A stretch of DNA of 64,000 nucleotides from Treponema sp. (GTDB taxonomy: Bacteria; Spirochaetota; Spirochaetia; Treponematales; Treponemataceae), in assembly GCA_014804005.1 (NCBI GenBank), contig JAAVAP010000029.1, positions 17,933 through 81,932 of the forward strand. The letters run 5' to 3'. Of the stretch, positions 53,546 to 62,901 are shown in pieces (the first letter of the stretch is position 1; each line of letters opens with the position of its first letter). Both the position numbers and the translations under genes were made by a program. Below the pieces are notes generated by a model, which worked only from the letters and a program-made list of their open reading frames with translations, was not told the DNA's origin and ran no database searches.

Positions 53546-54706
53546 ATGAAAATTTCCGATGACATTTTTTATTGCGGAGTGAATGACAAAAAAATCGATT
53601 TGTTCGAAGGGCAGTTTCCCGTGCCTTGCGGAATGTCCTACAATTCCTATATGATTCGTGGAGAAAAGATTGCCGTGCTTGACACTGTGGACGAAAATTT
53701 CGGCGATGAGTGGCTTGGAAAAATCGAGGCGGCGGCTGGCGGCGCGAATGTGGATTTTCTCGTCGTTCATCACATGGAAAGCGATCACAGCGCGAACATT
53801 TTGAATTTCGCCAAAAAATATCCGAACGCGAAAATCGTTTCTTCGCAAATGGCATTTTCGATGATGAAGAATTTTTTCGAAACGGATTTTGCCGAACGAC
53901 GAATTGTCGTGAAAGAAGGCGATTCTCTTGATTTGGGAAAGCACAGATTGAATTTCATTGCCGCGCCGAACGTGCATTGGCCGGAAGTTATGTTCAGTTA
54001 CGAGCCGAACGAAAAAATTCTTTTTTCCGCTGATGCTTTTGGAAAATTTGGCGCGATTGATGAAGAAAATCCGCTCGATGATTGGGCGTGCAAGGCTCGT
54101 CGTTATTATTTTGGAATTGTCGGGAAATTCGGCGCGAACGTTCAGGCGGTGTTGAAAAAAGCTTCCGCGCTTGAAATAAATCAAATCTGTCCGCTTCACG
54201 GTCCTGTTCTGCGCGAAAATCTTTGCGAATACATTTCGCTTTATGACACTTGGTCGAAATACGAAGCCGAAAGCGAAGGCGTGGTCGTGGCGTATGCTTC
54301 AGTTTATGGTCATACGAAAGCCGCCGCTGAAAAATTCGCGGAAAAGCTGCGCGAAGCCGACTGCCCGAAAGTCTCGGTTTTCGACGTGGCGCGTGATGAC
54401 GTTTTTGAAATTGTCGAGGATGCGTTCCGCTATGGAAAATTGGTTTTGGCCGCGCCCACTTACAATTGCGGCGTTTTTCCCGCGATGAAAAATTTTATCG
54501 AGGCTTTGACGGAACGGAATTTTCAAAACCGAAAAATCGGTTTTATCGAAAACGGCTCTTGGGCACCGATGGCGGCAAAATCAATGTGCGCGCAATTTGG
54601 AAATTGCAAGAATCTTGAATTTTGTGAAAATGTCGTTTCTATAAAAGGCGCGATGAAAGCCTGCGATGAGGAAAAAATGGACGCGCTTGTGAAGGAGTTG
54701 CTCTAG
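53546..54706 (+). CDS. fprA: Flavodiiron protein (A-type flavoprotein)
   Basis: Predicted to reduce O2 to water (or NO to N2O), protecting an anaerobe from oxidative or nitrosative stress. The 386-residue protein has an N-terminal metallo-beta-lactamase-like diiron domain (about 1-245) with the ligand motif HHMESDHS near residue 75, NVHWPEVM near 142, the ADAFG aspartate near 162 and PLHGPVLR near 215. The flavodoxin domain (about 250-386) binds FMN through VAYASVYGHTKAAAEKFA. All diiron ligands seem present. It has its own promoter and is monocistronic. Electron donors (rubredoxin, rubredoxin reductase) are not in the window. Confidence 0.93.
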   Translation: MKISDDIFYCGVNDKKIDLFEGQFPVPCGMSYNSYMIRGEKIAVLDTVDENFGDEWLGKIEAAAGGANVDFLVVHHMESDHSANILNFAKKYPNAKIVSSQMAFSMMKNFFETDFAERRIVVKEGDSLDLGKHRLNFIAAPNVHWPEVMFSYEPNEKILFSADAFGKFGAIDEENPLDDWACKARRYYFGIVGKFGANVQAVLKKASALEINQICPLHGPVLRENLCEYISLYDTWSKYEAESEGVVVAYASVYGHTKAAAEKFAEKLREADCPKVSVFDVARDDVFEIVEDAFRYGKLVLAAPTYNCGVFPAMKNFIEALTERNFQNRKIGFIENGSWAPMAAKSMCAQFGNCKNLEFCENVVSIKGAMKACDEEKMDALVKELL

Positions 54707-54755
54707 ATTTAATTGAATACAATTTAATTTTATGCAACTTTTTTCAAAAATTATG

Positions 54756-54784
54756 TTGATTTAAAACCGAAATGGCGTTATACT
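54756..54784 (+). promoter_or_regulatory. pflB promoter
   Basis: TTGATT, a 17-bp spacer and TATACT, giving a leader of about 75 nt in which TGCTTCCAAAG and TTTTGGGAGC can pair. Confidence 0.55.
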
Positions 54785-54865
54785 TTAAGTAATGAGAATT
54801 GGTGTGCTTCCAAAGTTTTTTGGGAGCGTCGGTTGTTCGCAACCTAAAATATAATGGAGGTCTTT

Positions 54866-57202
54866 ATGGCTTTAAGAGAAGAATGGACCGGCTTTAAGGC
54901 TGGTCGTCTTTGGCAGGACGAAATCAATGTCCGCGAATTCATTCAAATGAACTACACGCCCTACGAGGGTGATGCATCATTTTTGGCAGGTCCGACTGGA
55001 GCAACTCAGAAATTGTTCGACGAATTGCAGAAATTGCAAAAGGCCGAGCACAACAAAGTTGTGGAAGTGACCGAAACCAAAAAGAACAAGAAAACCGGCG
55101 AAGTCACCACTGTTACGGTGAAACGCTCGGGCGTTTTGGATTTGGACACGGATGTCGTCACAGGACTCACTTCGCATCCGGCGGGCTATATTTGTCCTGA
55201 AGGCAAAGATTTGGAAAAAGTCGTCGGACTTCAGACAGACAAGCCTCTCAAACGCGCTTTCATGCCTTACGGCGGAATCAAAATGGCGGAGCAATCTTGC
55301 GCGATGTACGGCTACAAGCCCAACGAAGAATTGCACAAGATTTTCACTGAATATCACAAAACTCACAATGACGCGGTTTTCGATGTCTATACTCCCGAAA
55401 TCCGCAAGGCTCGCAGCGCGCACATTCTCACAGGTTTGCCGGACACTTATGGACGCGGACGAATCGTCGGTGATTATCGCCGTGTCGCGCTCTACGGAAT
55501 TGATTTCATCATGGAATCAAAGCAAAAAGATTTGGCGAATTGTGGCGACGGCACGATGTCGGAAGAAATCATCCGCCAGCGCGAAGAAATCGCCGAGCAA
55601 ATCAAGGCTCTCAAAGGAATCAAGGCGATGGCTGCGATTTATGGCTACGACATTTCAAAGCCGGCGCGAAATGCCCGCGAAGCTTTCCAGTGGCTTTATT
55701 TCGGCTACTTGGCGGCAATCAAAACTCAAAACGGCGCGGCGATGTCAGTCGGACGCATTTCGACTTTCCTCGACATTTACATCGAGCGCGACATCAAAAA
55801 CGGTACTTTGACCGAAGAAGCGGCGCAGGAATTGGTTGACCACATTGTAATGAAATTCCGCATGGTGCGCTTCGCGCGAATCGAATCTTACAATCAGCTT
55901 TTCTCTGGCGACCCGATTTGGGCGACGCTCGAAGTGGCTGGCCTTGGCGTGGACGGACGCAGTTTGGTTACCAAAAACGACTTCCGCTTCCTGCACACTT
56001 TGGAAAACATGGGACCAAGCCCCGAGCCGAACATCACGGTTTGCTATTCAAAGCGTTTGCCCGAAAATTTCCGCCGATATGCCGCGAAAATTTCGATTGA
56101 CACTTCTTCGATTCAGTATGAAAATGATGATGTCATGCGACCGATTTGGGGCGACGACTATTCAATCTGCTGCTGTGTTTCCGCGACGGAAACTGGAAAG
56201 GAAATGCAGTTCTTCGGAGCGCGCGCGAATTTGGCGAAGGCGCTTTTGTACGCCATCAACGGCGGCAAGGACGAAGGCGCAGGACTTACGCCTTATGCGC
56301 AAGTCGGTCCTGAATTGCCGATGATTACTTCGGAATATTTGGATTATGACGAAGTGATGAAAAAGTACGACATCGTGCTTGATTGGCTTGCCGGACTTTA
56401 TGTCAACTGTCTCAACGCGATTCATTATATGCACGACAAGTATTATTACGAAGCGGCGGAAATGGCACTCATTGATACCGACGTTCGCCGTTCATTCGCG
56501 ACCGGAATTGCTGGATTCAGCCATGTCGTCGATTCGCTTTCCGCAATCAAATATGCGAAAGTCAAAGTCATTCGCGACGAGCAGGGCTTGGCAAAGGATT
56601 TTGAAATCCAAGGCGACTTCCCTCGCTACGGCCAGGACGACGATCGCGCAGACGAAATCGCGAAATGGCTTTTGAAGGATTTCATGGCGAAAATCAAAAA
56701 GCATCCGACATATCGCAACGCCGAGCATTCAACTTCGATTCTTACTATTACATCGAATGTTGTTTACGGAAAGGCGACAGGTGCTTTGCCCGACGGACGC
56801 AAGGCTCACGAGCCGTTCAGCCCGGGCGCGAATCCTTCTTACGGCGCGGAAACCAAAGGCTTGGTCAAATCGCTCAACTCGGTTGCGAAAGTGCCTTACG
56901 AATACGCGCTTGACGGCATTTCCAACACGCAGACAATCAACCCGAGCGCACTTGGCCACGACGAGGACGAGCGTGTCTCAAACTTGGTCAGCGTGATGGA
57001 CGGCTACTTCGAAAAAGGCGCGCACCACTTGAACGTGAACGTGTTCGGCGTTGAAAAGCTCAAGGATTGCCAGGCGCATCCTGAAAAACCCGAATACGCA
57101 AACTTCACTGTGCGCGTTTCAGGCTATGCGGTTCGCTTCATCAATTTGACGAAGGAGCAGCAGGACGACGTAATCGCGCGCACTTGCCACGCTAGCCTCT
57201 AG
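54866..57202 (+). CDS. pflB: Pyruvate formate-lyase (formate C-acetyltransferase)
   Basis: Splits pyruvate with CoA into acetyl-CoA and formate using a glycyl radical, a core fermentation step. The 778-residue protein carries the active-site cysteines in [12 protein letters not shown] near residue 435 and the glycyl-radical loop [10 protein letters not shown] near residue 755. An N-terminal extra segment (about residues 60-90, Lys/Thr/Val-rich) makes it slightly longer than the E. coli enzyme (760). The ATG at 54866 is preferred over one at 54854 because GGAGG lies between them at the right distance. No activating enzyme (pflA) or formate transporter is adjacent; its activase must be encoded elsewhere. 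Confidence 0.96.
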   Translation: MALREEWTGFKAGRLWQDEINVREFIQMNYTPYEGDASFLAGPTGATQKLFDELQKLQKAEHNKVVEVTETKKNKKTGEVTTVTVKRSGVLDLDTDVVTGLTSHPAGYICPEGKDLEKVVGLQTDKPLKRAFMPYGGIKMAEQSCAMYGYKPNEELHKIFTEYHKTHNDAVFDVYTPEIRKARSAHILTGLPDTYGRGRIVGDYRRVALYGIDFIMESKQKDLANCGDGTMSEEIIRQREEIAEQIKALKGIKAMAAIYGYDISKPARNAREAFQWLYFGYLAAIKTQNGAAMSVGRISTFLDIYIERDIKNGTLTEEAAQELVDHIVMKFRMVRFARIESYNQLFSGDPIWATLEVAGLGVDGRSLVTKNDFRFLHTLENMGPSPEPNITVCYSKRLPENFRRYAAKISIDTSSIQYENDDVMRPIWGDDYSICCCVSATETGKEMQFFGARANLAKALLYAINGGKDEGAGLTPYAQVGPELPMITSEYLDYDEVMKKYDIVLDWLAGLYVNCLNAIHYMHDKYYYEAAEMALIDTDVRRSFATGIAGFSHVVDSLSAIKYAKVKVIRDEQGLAKDFEIQGDFPRYGQDDDRADEIAKWLLKDFMAKIKKHPTYRNAEHSTSILTITSNVVYGKATGALPDGRKAHEPFSPGANPSYGAETKGLVKSLNSVAKVPYEYALDGISNTQTINPSALGHDEDERVSNLVSVMDGYFEKGAHHLNVNVFGVEKLKDCQAHPEKPEYANFTVRVSGYAVRFINLTKEQQDDVIARTCHASL

Positions 57203-57254
57203 GCTTTCATAACGGGTTTTGTTTTGCAAAGCCCGCGCTTGCGAATTAAAACTA

Positions 57255-57287
57255 GCCCGCTTCCAAAATGGAGGCGGGCCTTTTTTT
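57255..57287 (+). terminator. pflB terminator
   Basis: A 10-bp stem (GCCCGCTTCC / GGAGGCGGGC, one G-T pair) with a short loop is followed by seven T. Confidence 0.9.
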
Positions 57288-57342
57288 GCCGTGCGAACGA
57301 ATTTCCTTCCGAAAAAAAATTTAATTTTTTTTTAAAAACCCA

Positions 57343-57402
57343 TTGACAAAAAATTGAAAAATAATAGAATGTTTATATGTTCAAATGTTTGAACGGATAA
57401 AC
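57343..57402 (+). promoter_or_regulatory. Promoter and 15-2-15 inverted-repeat operator of export locus B
   Basis: TTGACA (57343-57348), a 16-bp spacer and TAGAAT (57365-57370) form the promoter. GTTTATATGTTCAAA (57371-57385), TG, then TTTGAACGGATAAAC (57388-57402) pair in 13 of 15 positions. The site starts right after the -10. Its shape resembles the 12-2-12 operators of ArsR/SmtB regulators, and an ArsR gene ends this locus. Confidence 0.7.
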
Positions 57403-57429
57403 TAATAAATATTTGCGAGGTTTTGCTTC

Positions 57430-60192
57430 ATGAGGAATTTTCTCAAACATCCAAAACTTATTATTTTTGTTTGCGTCGCGATTACGATTGCGATGGCTGT
57501 GCCGCTCACTTCGATTTTCATCGAAAACAATGTGCGCGTCTACATGCCGTATCACAGCGATTCTTACAAAAATCTCATTCAGACCGAAGAGCAATTCGGA
57601 AGCATGGTGCCGATTGGAGTTTCGCTTGAGGCGAACGACAAGTCCACGATTTTGACGCCGGAATACATTGACGTGATTCAGAAAATTTCCGACCGCGTGG
57701 AAAATCTTGAGGGAATTGAATCGGTGGATTCGATAACGAACATCGATTTTGTGTACTCGTTGGACGGAGGACTTGCCGCTGGAAAAATCTTGGACGATGA
57801 TTATGCCGGCACTTCTGCCGACATGAAATCGATAAAAGAAAAAATTGTCGATTGGCAGGATATGTACAACCGCGTAATTGTTGACGACACTTTTACTGCC
57901 GCGCAAGTTGCCACCACTTTGAATCCTTCGCTGAATTCAAAAGAGCAAATCGCGCTTTTGAATAAAATCCGCGAAATCACTTACGAAGAAATCGAAGGAC
58001 ACAATCTTGAGGCGCGGTTTTTTGGCGATCCTGTTTTGAGCGACAACGCCACGGATTATATGATAAGCGATTTGTTCCGCTTGATTCCGCTCGTCGCGCT
58101 TGTGGTTTTGGTTTCGCTTTATCTTTCGTTCCACACGATTTCTGGAACGCTTTTGCCGCTTGCCACGGTTTTGATGTCCACGGTTTGGACTTGCGGACTT
58201 ATGGCGCTTTTCGGAATAACATTCACGATTGTTGCGAGCGTTATTCCTGTCGCGCTGATTGCCTGCGGAAGCGCGTACGGTATCCACGTAATGACGCATT
58301 ATTACGCATTCCTCGAAAAGACGGAAGGCGAGATGACGAAGGAAAAACATCTTGACGCGATTTGCGCCGGATTGAAGGATGTTTGGGTGGCGGTTTTGCT
58401 CGCGGCGATTACCACGATAGCGGGCTTCATTTCGCTTGTGACAAGCCCGATTGTTCCTTTGAAAAGCTTCGCGGTTTTCACGGCCTTGGGAATCGCGTTT
58501 TCGCTGATTCTTTCGATAACATTTGTTCCGGCGATGCTTTGCATCACTCCGCTCGCGCAAGTTGGAAAAAAGCGTGGCGGAACAATTTCTGCGAAATTGA
58601 AGAAGAAGCTCGATCGCGAACTTGAAAGGCGCGGCGGCGCTTCTTCCGCAGAGGCGAACGGAAAAACGCTTTATAATATTTATCACTTTTTCACGGGAAC
58701 AAAAATCCGTCTTTCGGTTTTCGCGGTTGTGATTGTCGCGTGTTCGGCGTGGGGATTGAGCAAATTGGTGATCGACACTTCGCTTGTGAATTATTTTCCC
58801 ACCAACAGCAAATTCCGCAAGGACATAAAATATGTCGATGAAAATTTCGCGGGAACGAATTCGCTTTATTTCGTGATTTCGGGACAGGAAAACGGCGACA
58901 TGACGAAGCCTGAAATTCTCAAGGCGGTTGACGACTTGCAATTTTATCTCGACGGAAAATATACGGGCGTTGGAAAAATTGTCTCGTTCACGACATTCAT
59001 CAAACGAATGAATCAAGTGATGCACGTTCCGATGGCGGAATCGGCGGAAACTGAAACGGCTGATTTCGGCGGAGATTTCGCTCAAGACGATTGGGGCACG
59101 GATGACTGGGGCGATTCGGACGACGAATGGGCGGATGCCGGCGATGAATGGGGCGAAGACGATTGGGGTGATTCCGATGAAACTGCCGAAGAAGCCGCGC
59201 CTGAAAAAGCGTGGGTTGACCCGAACATCGAATATGCGAAAGTGCTGCAAAGCCAAATCACAGTGCAGGACGCGCTCAAACTTTTTGCGGACGCGTACAC
59301 GGCTGCTGGCGGAAAGAATGCCACAGTGCAAGGAATGACCGCCGAATTGCAAAAGTCTTTGAACTACAACGGACTTGCATATTACGAAACGCCCTACGAT
59401 TTGGAAAAATATCCCGCCAAGGACAATCAGGGCTTGGCGAATCTTGTGAGCCAATATTTGCTTTTGTATTCTGGCTCGCTCGACAGATTCAGCGACGATC
59501 AGCTTGCGCCGAAATCGATTCGCATGCAAGTGCAATTGCGCACCCACAGCACCGAGGAAACGAAAAGAATCATTCTCGATGCCGAGGAATTCGCGGCGAC
59601 GCATTTTCCCGAAGGATATTCAATCAAAGCGACTGGAAACGGCGAAATGGAACTTGCGATGAGCGAAATGGTGATTTCGAGCCAATTCACGAGCATCATT
59701 TTTTCAATCGCGATGGTTTTCGTGATTATCGCAATTTCGTTCAAGTCGCCGGTGGCCGGAATAATCGGCGCGATTCCGCTTGCGTTCACGATTATATTGA
59801 ACTTTATGACGATGGGGTTCGCAGGAATCCATTTGGATTTGGTAACGAGCATCATCGCTTCGGTGGCGATTGGCGTTGGCATTGACTACACGATTCACTT
59901 TATGGAAAGCTACAAAGCCTTGCGCAGCACGGATCGCAATGTGGAAAACGTAACGCTCAAAACTTTTGCGGTGGCAGGACACGGCATTGTGACGAATGCG
60001 CTTGCGGTTGGATTCGGATTTTTGGTTTTGGTTCTTTCGAAGTTTTCGATTTTGCGATGCATAGGAATTCTTGTCGCCATAGTGATGTTCTCAAGTTCGT
60101 TCTTGGCGATGACGGTGATTCCGGGAATATTGAATGCATTCGATCCGAAATTTATGCAGTCAAAGGAGGAGCGCGAGGAAATCAAAAACTGA
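57430..60192 (+). CDS. MMPL/COG1033-type RND superfamily exporter
   Basis: A 920-residue inner-membrane transporter with two repeats of one helix, a periplasmic loop and five helices (TM1 about 10-30, TM2-6 about 215-380, TM7 about 425-445, TM8-12 about 755-910). Helices such as VALIACGSAYGIHVMTHYYA and VAIGVGIDYTIHFMESYKA match the COG1033/sterol-sensing-like RND group, which exports lipids rather than drugs. An acidic, Trp-rich insert (about residues 540-595, repeated DDWG / DEW units) interrupts the second periplasmic loop. A LolA-like carrier and a barrel follow, so envelope lipid or lipoprotein export is inferred. GCGAGG lies 12 nt before the ATG. Confidence 0.86.
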   Translation: MRNFLKHPKLIIFVCVAITIAMAVPLTSIFIENNVRVYMPYHSDSYKNLIQTEEQFGSMVPIGVSLEANDKSTILTPEYIDVIQKISDRVENLEGIESVDSITNIDFVYSLDGGLAAGKILDDDYAGTSADMKSIKEKIVDWQDMYNRVIVDDTFTAAQVATTLNPSLNSKEQIALLNKIREITYEEIEGHNLEARFFGDPVLSDNATDYMISDLFRLIPLVALVVLVSLYLSFHTISGTLLPLATVLMSTVWTCGLMALFGITFTIVASVIPVALIACGSAYGIHVMTHYYAFLEKTEGEMTKEKHLDAICAGLKDVWVAVLLAAITTIAGFISLVTSPIVPLKSFAVFTALGIAFSLILSITFVPAMLCITPLAQVGKKRGGTISAKLKKKLDRELERRGGASSAEANGKTLYNIYHFFTGTKIRLSVFAVVIVACSAWGLSKLVIDTSLVNYFPTNSKFRKDIKYVDENFAGTNSLYFVISGQENGDMTKPEILKAVDDLQFYLDGKYTGVGKIVSFTTFIKRMNQVMHVPMAESAETETADFGGDFAQDDWGTDDWGDSDDEWADAGDEWGEDDWGDSDETAEEAAPEKAWVDPNIEYAKVLQSQITVQDALKLFADAYTAAGGKNATVQGMTAELQKSLNYNGLAYYETPYDLEKYPAKDNQGLANLVSQYLLLYSGSLDRFSDDQLAPKSIRMQVQLRTHSTEETKRIILDAEEFAATHFPEGYSIKATGNGEMELAMSEMVISSQFTSIIFSIAMVFVIIAISFKSPVAGIIGAIPLAFTIILNFMTMGFAGIHLDLVTSIIASVAIGVGIDYTIHFMESYKALRSTDRNVENVTLKTFAVAGHGIVTNALAVGFGFLVLVLSKFSILRCIGILVAIVMFSSSFLAMTVIPGILNAFDPKFMQSKEEREEIKN

Positions 60193-60234
60193 AAAATCTG
60201 AAAGAAAAAATTGCGCGAAAGCGTGAAAAAAAAT

Positions 60235-60258
60235 CGCGCGGAATTTTAATTTCGCGCG
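60235..60258 (+). other. Intercistronic hairpin in export locus B (first gap)
   Basis: CGCGCG and CGCGCG arms with additional A/T pairing inside (GAATTTTAATTT) form a stable stem between the RND transporter and the LolA-like gene. There is no T-tract, so mRNA processing or stability is more likely than termination. Confidence 0.55.
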
Positions 60259-60300
60259 CATAAAAAAATAATTAAATTTTCACACTCGGAGGTTTGAAAA

Positions 60301-61098
60301 ATGAAAATTACAAAGAAAATTGCGGCCGTACTCGGCGCATTGGCAATCGGTTGTGCGGCGTTCGCTTTGGACGGACGCACTGTAATGCAAAACGCGGACA
60401 ATGTTGAAAAGCCGAAATTCACTCGGGCGCAAGTGCAGATGATTTTGATCGAAAAAAGCGGTGCGAGCGAAACCCGCGTCATCGACGAATGGGGCAAAAA
60501 CGAAAACGGCCTTTCAACAATGGTGATGCAGTTCAACAGTCCCGCGAGCGTCAAAGGCACTCGATTCAGCCAGCAAGAAAACGGCGGCGGAAAAGCCGAC
60601 ACGAAATTTATTTTCTTGCCGGACGTTGGCACAGTTCGCCCAGTCGCCGCAAGCCAAGGAAGCAGTTCCTTCATGGGAAGCGACGCCACTTACGACGATA
60701 TGTCCACTCGCGACGTTGACGAAGACACGCACGAGCTTCTTGCCGAAACCGAAGCGAAAGGTCAATTCAAAAATTGCGCCAAAGTCAAGTCCACTCCGAA
60801 GGACGCGAAAAGCAGCCAATATGCTTACAGAATTTCTTGGGTGGACAAGGACACTTGGGTTCCGGTTTACGTCGAAATGTACAGCAAGAAAAACGGAAAA
60901 GTTTGCAAGACGCTCGAAGTGAAAAATCTTAAAGTCATCAAAGGCTATCCCACACCGCTCGAAAACGAAATGACGAATTTGGAAACGGGACACAAAACTC
61001 GCCTCGTGATGAGCGAAGAACGCCTCAAGTTTGACGAGCCGATAAATCCCGCATATTTTTCAAAAGGATTCTTGCAGAACGGAAAAGTGGCAAAATAA
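60301..61098 (+). CDS. LolA-like periplasmic carrier of export locus B
   Basis: A 265-residue protein with a signal peptide cleaved after CAAFA. The body resembles outer-membrane lipoprotein-sorting proteins: repeated amphipathic strands such as QVQMILIEKSG, MQFNSPASVKGTRF, TKFIFLPDVGTVRP and CKTLEVKNLKVIKG that form a half-open lipid-binding barrel. In the family, such carriers next to COG1033 transporters are thought to shuttle hydrophobic cargo across the periplasm. CGGAGG lies 8 nt before the ATG. It is paralogous to the carrier at 26637 but differs in its partner transporter (RND rather than ABC). Confidence 0.8.
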   Translation: MKITKKIAAVLGALAIGCAAFALDGRTVMQNADNVEKPKFTRAQVQMILIEKSGASETRVIDEWGKNENGLSTMVMQFNSPASVKGTRFSQQENGGGKADTKFIFLPDVGTVRPVAASQGSSSFMGSDATYDDMSTRDVDEDTHELLAETEAKGQFKNCAKVKSTPKDAKSSQYAYRISWVDKDTWVPVYVEMYSKKNGKVCKTLEVKNLKVIKGYPTPLENEMTNLETGHKTRLVMSEERLKFDEPINPAYFSKGFLQNGKVAK

Positions 61099-61114
61099 AA
61101 ATTCATAAAAAATA

Positions 61115-61162
61115 GTGGGCAAGTTTTTCGAGATGCCATTTTGCAAAGCGCGACTTGCCCAC
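61115..61162 (+). other. Intercistronic hairpin in export locus B (second gap)
   Basis: GTGGGCAAG (61115-61123) and CTTGCCCAC (61154-61162) are perfect 9-bp arms around a 30-nt loop, between the LolA-like and barrel genes. No T-tract follows. Confidence 0.6.
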
Positions 61163-61189
61163 AAACTTGAATTGCTTGTGGAGAAAAAA

Positions 61190-62650
61190 ATGAAAACTGC
61201 GAAAAAAATTTTCTTTATTTCTTTGGTCGCGTTTTTTTCTATGGCGCAAATTTTCGCGCAGGACTGGGATGACGATTGGGGCGGCGATTCTGACTCCGCT
61301 TCGGCTTCTAGCGAAGAAAGCGCGGGCGGATTTTGGGACAAATTCAAATTTTCTGGCGACGCTAGTTTGGGCGGAAGAATTTATTTTGACAACGAAAGCG
61401 CGGGAAAAACCGAAGCGCGCGCCATTCCCGAATTGGAAATCGGTTTGGACTACGAAGGCCCTTCCACGAATTTCAGCGCGCGGATAAATCTTTCGGAGCG
61501 TACGTTGCTTCACAATCAAATCGACATTCTCGATGAATTCCGCGCGGACTTGTTTTTGGGTGACTTCGTTTTGAGCGCGGGAAAAATGAAAGTGGTTTGG
61601 GGCAAAGGCGACAAGCTTCATGTTCTGGACAATTTCAACGCGAACGACTACACGGATTTTTTGATTCCCGACTATTTGGACAGACGTGCGGGCGAATATA
61701 TGTTCCGAGTGCAATACAACGCGCCATCCGTGTTCCGCCTGGAAGGAATTTGGACTCCGATTATGCGCGGCGAAATTTATGCCGAGGACGGACGCTGGGT
61801 TCCAAACAAAGTGAATACATTGACGGATGCAGTTATGGGAATTGTCGGCGAAACAAAACTTGACGGAATGAAAATTCCGCAACTTCTTGATATGATGAAA
61901 AAGCAAGATGAAATGTATCCGAACACAAATCGCCTTGAATACGGACAATTCGGCTTCTACGGAAATTTTTCGATAGGCGCTGTGGATTTGGGCGTTTCAT
62001 ATTACAATGGACATTACAAGCAAGTAAGCGCGAATATGCTTTCTACAATAATGGCGAAGAAAGGTGTTCCGGGCTATGACGGAATGCCGAGTTTGGAATA
62101 CGACAAACTCCAAGTGTTCGGATTGGACGCGCAGGCGGCGGCAGGTCCGTTCACGTTGCGCGCGGAACTTGCCTACAATCTCACCAAAGATACGGCGGGC
62201 GACGATCCGTGGGTGCACAACAACAGCATTTCGTATTTGGCAGGATTCGACGTGGGCATTCCGCTTCACAATTTGAATTTGAACGTCCAGGGAACTGGAA
62301 ATTTCGTTTTGAAAAAAGACAAAATTTCTGATACGATGATTGCGAAAGGTGGGAGAAAAGATCTTGACACAGATTACGATCCGACCGGTTGCTACAGCAA
62401 CAACAAAATTGTCGTGCAGCTCAAGGACACGTTCTATTACGAAAAAGTCGAAGCCGTGGTGAAAGCCATTTACGGATTCGAGCGGCGCGATTTGGTTTTG
62501 ATGCCGGAAGTTTCGTACAAAATCCGCGACGGCTGGAAGGCGCGCCTTTCGGGCTTGTTCATCCACAATTTCGGCGACGATGAGGACAGCGAATTTGCTG
62601 GCTGGCTTGACAACAGCTTCATTCAGTTGAGCGTGCATTATTCGTTCTAG
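61190..62650 (+). CDS. Outer-membrane beta-barrel protein of export locus B
   Basis: A 486-residue protein with a signal peptide cleaved after AQIFA. The mature protein opens with an acidic, Trp-rich segment (QDWDDDWGGDSDS), then a helix (GGFWDKFKF), then alternating amphipathic strands to a C-terminal aromatic (SVHYSF), typical of an outer-membrane barrel. The general layout resembles DUF1302-type proteins found beside COG1033 transporters. The DDWG motif is also repeated in the transporter at 57430. The ATG at 61190 is chosen for TGGAG upstream; the frame extends upstream into the hairpin. Function unknown; terminal step of export inferred. Confidence 0.75.
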   Translation: MKTAKKIFFISLVAFFSMAQIFAQDWDDDWGGDSDSASASSEESAGGFWDKFKFSGDASLGGRIYFDNESAGKTEARAIPELEIGLDYEGPSTNFSARINLSERTLLHNQIDILDEFRADLFLGDFVLSAGKMKVVWGKGDKLHVLDNFNANDYTDFLIPDYLDRRAGEYMFRVQYNAPSVFRLEGIWTPIMRGEIYAEDGRWVPNKVNTLTDAVMGIVGETKLDGMKIPQLLDMMKKQDEMYPNTNRLEYGQFGFYGNFSIGAVDLGVSYYNGHYKQVSANMLSTIMAKKGVPGYDGMPSLEYDKLQVFGLDAQAAAGPFTLRAELAYNLTKDTAGDDPWVHNNSISYLAGFDVGIPLHNLNLNVQGTGNFVLKKDKISDTMIAKGGRKDLDTDYDPTGCYSNNKIVVQLKDTFYYEKVEAVVKAIYGFERRDLVLMPEVSYKIRDGWKARLSGLFIHNFGDDEDSEFAGWLDNSFIQLSVHYSF

Positions 62651-62850
62651 AATTTTTATAATTTGAGGCGCTTTGGAAATTCGCGTTGGATTCTGCGCAA
62701 AGTAAGCGAGCGGTGAGTTGAATGACTTCCGCCCAGTCAAACGGCGCGGATTTCCGAAGTTCCACTTGATGTTAAAATCGCAATTCGACTTTATCGTATT
62801 GCATCGCAAGCAAAAGTTTTTCCTTGCGTTTTCGTGATTTTTAAAAGTTG

Positions 62851-62870
62851 TTCTCGCGACGACTCGAGAA
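62851..62870. promoter_or_regulatory. Inverted repeat upstream of the ArsR gene
   Basis: TTCTCG and CGAGAA arms separated by 8 bp, 31 bp before the ATG. It could be an autoregulatory site, but it differs from the locus B operator. The rest of the 251-bp gap shows nothing distinct. Confidence 0.3.
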
Positions 62871-62901
62871 AAATTAGTTTTTGAATGGATGGGAATTTTT
62901 T

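Noticed and set aside
54790..54840. Riboswitch in the pflB leader
   Set aside because: Only a short weak hairpin can be drawn, and no known riboswitch core was recognised.
57937..59604. Long open frame (555 codons) antisense to the RND transporter
   Set aside because: It lies wholly inside a well-supported gene, shows no recognisable domain and is rich in Arg and Asn, as expected from the reverse of GC-skewed codons.
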